NCBI GenBank assembly: GCA_036404255.1
Contig: DASWOP010000157.1
Location: 1 to 6,601 of the forward strand
DNA length: 6,601 nucleotides
Direction: 5' to 3'
DNA from: JARLFX01 sp036404255
GTDB taxonomy: Bacteria; Acidobacteriota; Terriglobia; Terriglobales; Acidobacteriaceae
Shown: positions 5,094 through 6,601 of the stretch, piece after piece
Layout: each line of letters begins with the position of its first letter
How positions within the stretch are numbered: position 1 is the stretch's first letter
Position numbers and translations under genes: made by a program
Notes under the pieces: model-generated
Told to the model about the DNA's origin: nothing
The model's input: the letters and a program-made list of their open reading frames with translations, nothing else
Databases searched by the model: none

Positions 5094-5098
5094 ATAGA
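5093..5098 (+). promoter_or_regulatory. Possible -10 element of lon
   Basis: TATAGA matches TATAAT at 4 of 6 positions. A start site near 5105 would give a leader of about 17 bases including the Shine-Dalgarno sequence GAGG (5112-5115). No convincing -35 is seen at the proper distance. The remainder of the 203-base gap after pheA shows no terminator and no other gene. Confidence 0.35.
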
Positions 5099-5121
5099 GG
5101 AAATCTGATACGAGGACACTC

Positions 5122-6601
5122 ATGGCTGGCGACTTCCTAAGTATTATCAAACCGACGGATCCAAAGAATAAGTCCACCGAAGGGGCCGAGGGCGGGCCTG
5201 CACGGGAATCCCTGCCGGTACTGCCGGTGCGGGATACGGTGCTGTTTCCGCATGCCGTGCTGCCGCTGACGGTGGGCCGCGAAAGCTCTATCCAATTGAT
5301 CAACTCGCTGGGCGAGGAGAAGACCATCCTGGTGGTGGCGCAGCGCGATGCGCGGCAGGACAGCCCGCAGGCGGCTGATCTGCATGCCATCGGTACGCGG
5401 GCAACTATCCACAAAGTAGTGAAGATGCCGAACCAGAGCCTTTTTGTGTTCACTGAGGGCACAGAGCGGGTGCGTCTGGGCGAATTCTCGCAGATGACGC
5501 CGTTTATGACGGCAGAGTGCGAGCCGCTGACGGAGATTGAGCCGACGGAGACGCCGGAGCTGGAGGCGTTGCAGCGCAACGTGGTCTCGCAGTTCCAGCA
5601 GATTGTGTCCGCTTCGCCGACGCTTTCGGACGATCTGCAGACGATCGCATTGAATATCGACGAGCCGGGGCGGCTGGCGGACTTTATTGCGTCATCGCTG
5701 CCGTTTCTGACCACGACGGACAAGCAGGAGCTGCTGGAGACGCCGGACGTGAACGCGCGCCTGGAGCGGATCAACAAGCATCTGGCCAAAGAGCTGGAAG
5801 TGCAGCAGCTGCGCAACAAGATCCAGACGGAAGTGCAGGACAGCGTGCAGCAGTCGCAGCGCGATTACTACCTGCGCGAGCAGATGAAGGCTATCCAGAA
5901 AGAACTGGGTGACCTGGACGATACGCAGAAGGACATCGCCGAGCTGAAGGAAAAGATCGAAGCTGCGGGCATGCCCGAGGAGACGAAGAAGGATGCGCTG
6001 AAGGAACTGGGGCGGCTCGCGCGGATGTCTCCAATGGCTGCGGATTATTCGCTAACGCGGAACTACGTGGAATGGCTGGCGTTGCTGCCGTGGGCGAAGT
6101 CGTCTGGCGGGCAGGTGGACATTCTCAAGGCCAAGGAGTTCCTCGACGAGGACCATTACGGCCTGCAGAAGGTGAAGGAACGCATTCTGGATTACCTGAG
6201 CGTGCGGCGTTTGAAGCCGGACATGAAGGGGCCGATCCTGTGCTTCGTTGGACCTCCGGGCGTGGGCAAAACCTCACTGGGACGCAGCGTGGCGCGCGCC
6301 TTGGGACGCAAGTTCTCTCGCATCTCGCTGGGCGGCATGCACGATGAGGCGGAGCTACGCGGGCATCGGCGGACATACATTGGTGCGCTGCCGGGGCAGG
6401 TGATTCAAAGCTTGAAGCGGGTTGAGGTTAATGATCCGGTCTTCATGCTGGATGAGATCGATAAGCTGGGGCGCGACTTCCGGGGAGATCCGGCGAGTGC
6501 GCTGCTGGAGGTGCTAGATCCGGAGCAGAACAACACGTTCCGCGATAACTACCTGGATCAGCCATTCGATCTGTCGAAGGTGCTGTTCATCTGCACGGCA
6601 A
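5122..6601 (+). CDS. lon: Lon protease, ATP-dependent (N-terminal 493 residues; runs off the window)
   Basis: Lon (EC 3.4.21.53) is a cytosolic hexameric protease that unfolds and degrades damaged and regulatory proteins. Present here are the N-terminal substrate-binding domain, starting at LPVLPVRDTVLFPHAVLPL (about residues 31-49), and the coiled-coil region with RDYYLREQMKAIQKELG (247-263). The first half of the AAA+ module follows, with Walker A GPPGVGKT (377-384) and Walker B VFMLDEIDK (440-448, D444 and E445). The last complete codons read FICTA, the strand leading to the sensor-1 Asn. The small AAA+ subdomain and the Ser-Lys protease domain lie beyond the end; the family is about 800 residues. 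The start is forced: an in-frame TAG at 5095-5097 is followed by no other start codon before ATG 5122, and GAGG lies 6 bases before it. No frameshift is seen. The palindrome just upstream may regulate it. Confidence 0.97.
   Translation, partial: MAGDFLSIIKPTDPKNKSTEGAEGGPARESLPVLPVRDTVLFPHAVLPLTVGRESSIQLINSLGEEKTILVVAQRDARQDSPQAADLHAIGTRATIHKVVKMPNQSLFVFTEGTERVRLGEFSQMTPFMTAECEPLTEIEPTETPELEALQRNVVSQFQQIVSASPTLSDDLQTIALNIDEPGRLADFIASSLPFLTTTDKQELLETPDVNARLERINKHLAKELEVQQLRNKIQTEVQDSVQQSQRDYYLREQMKAIQKELGDLDDTQKDIAELKEKIEAAGMPEETKKDALKELGRLARMSPMAADYSLTRNYVEWLALLPWAKSSGGQVDILKAKEFLDEDHYGLQKVKERILDYLSVRRLKPDMKGPILCFVGPPGVGKTSLGRSVARALGRKFSRISLGGMHDEAELRGHRRTYIGALPGQVIQSLKRVEVNDPVFMLDEIDKLGRDFRGDPASALLEVLDPEQNNTFRDNYLDQPFDLSKVLFICTA

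Noticed and set aside
5049..5819. A 256-codon open frame on the minus strand over the start of lon.
   Set aside because: It is rich in Ser, Arg and Cys without any domain, and the plus strand encodes clear Lon sequence with a forced start.

Overview
The window reads as an ordinary, gene-dense stretch of a GC-rich bacterial chromosome. The gene set suggests an acidobacterium of the Terriglobus/Granulicella/Edaphobacter kind: a UbiA prenyltransferase of the menaquinone (MqnP-like) type, a CsbD protein beside an Lmo0937-type membrane microprotein, a stand-alone GTP cyclohydrolase II and a DinB-superfamily protein. That placement is inference from family resemblance and base composition, not from a marker gene. 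No rRNA, tRNA, CRISPR array, insertion sequence or phage gene was seen.

Layout from left to right. A P-loop kinase resembling the 5'-kinase domain of T4 polynucleotide kinase (65-895, +) ends at a clear intrinsic terminator (921-954). After a short AT-rich gap with degenerate repeats comes a DinB-superfamily protein (1154-1687, +). It converges on ribA (2301-1702, -), 14 bases away. ribA is divergent from a UbiA-family prenyltransferase (2438-3304, +). A hairpin with an A-tract just after ubiA terminates csbD, which is read from the other strand (3714-3364, -). Upstream of csbD and on its strand is a 49-codon gene for an Lmo0937-type membrane microprotein (3931-3782, -). Divergent from that pair is pheA, prephenate dehydratase with an ACT domain (4082-4918, +). 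The window ends inside lon, whose first 493 codons are present (5122-6601, +).

The genes are mostly separate housekeeping or stress units rather than one pathway. ribA supplies the first step of flavin synthesis, UbiA the prenylation step of a respiratory quinone, and PheA the phenylalanine branch. CsbD, the small membrane protein and Lon are linked with general stress and protein quality control. The only likely co-transcribed pair is the microprotein and csbD.

Start signals fall into two groups. The DinB gene, csbD, pheA and lon have recognisable Shine-Dalgarno sequences. The kinase, ribA and ubiA have none, and instead have a -10-like hexamer 5-7 bases before the start codon, as expected for leaderless transcripts. 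The case is strongest for ribA, where a perfect TATAAT and an in-frame stop codon fix both promoter and start. I found no convincing new multi-gene system. The items most worth a second look are the kinase with its long charged tails, the leaderless pattern, the short membrane gene that length cut-offs would miss, and a 15-base palindrome ahead of lon.
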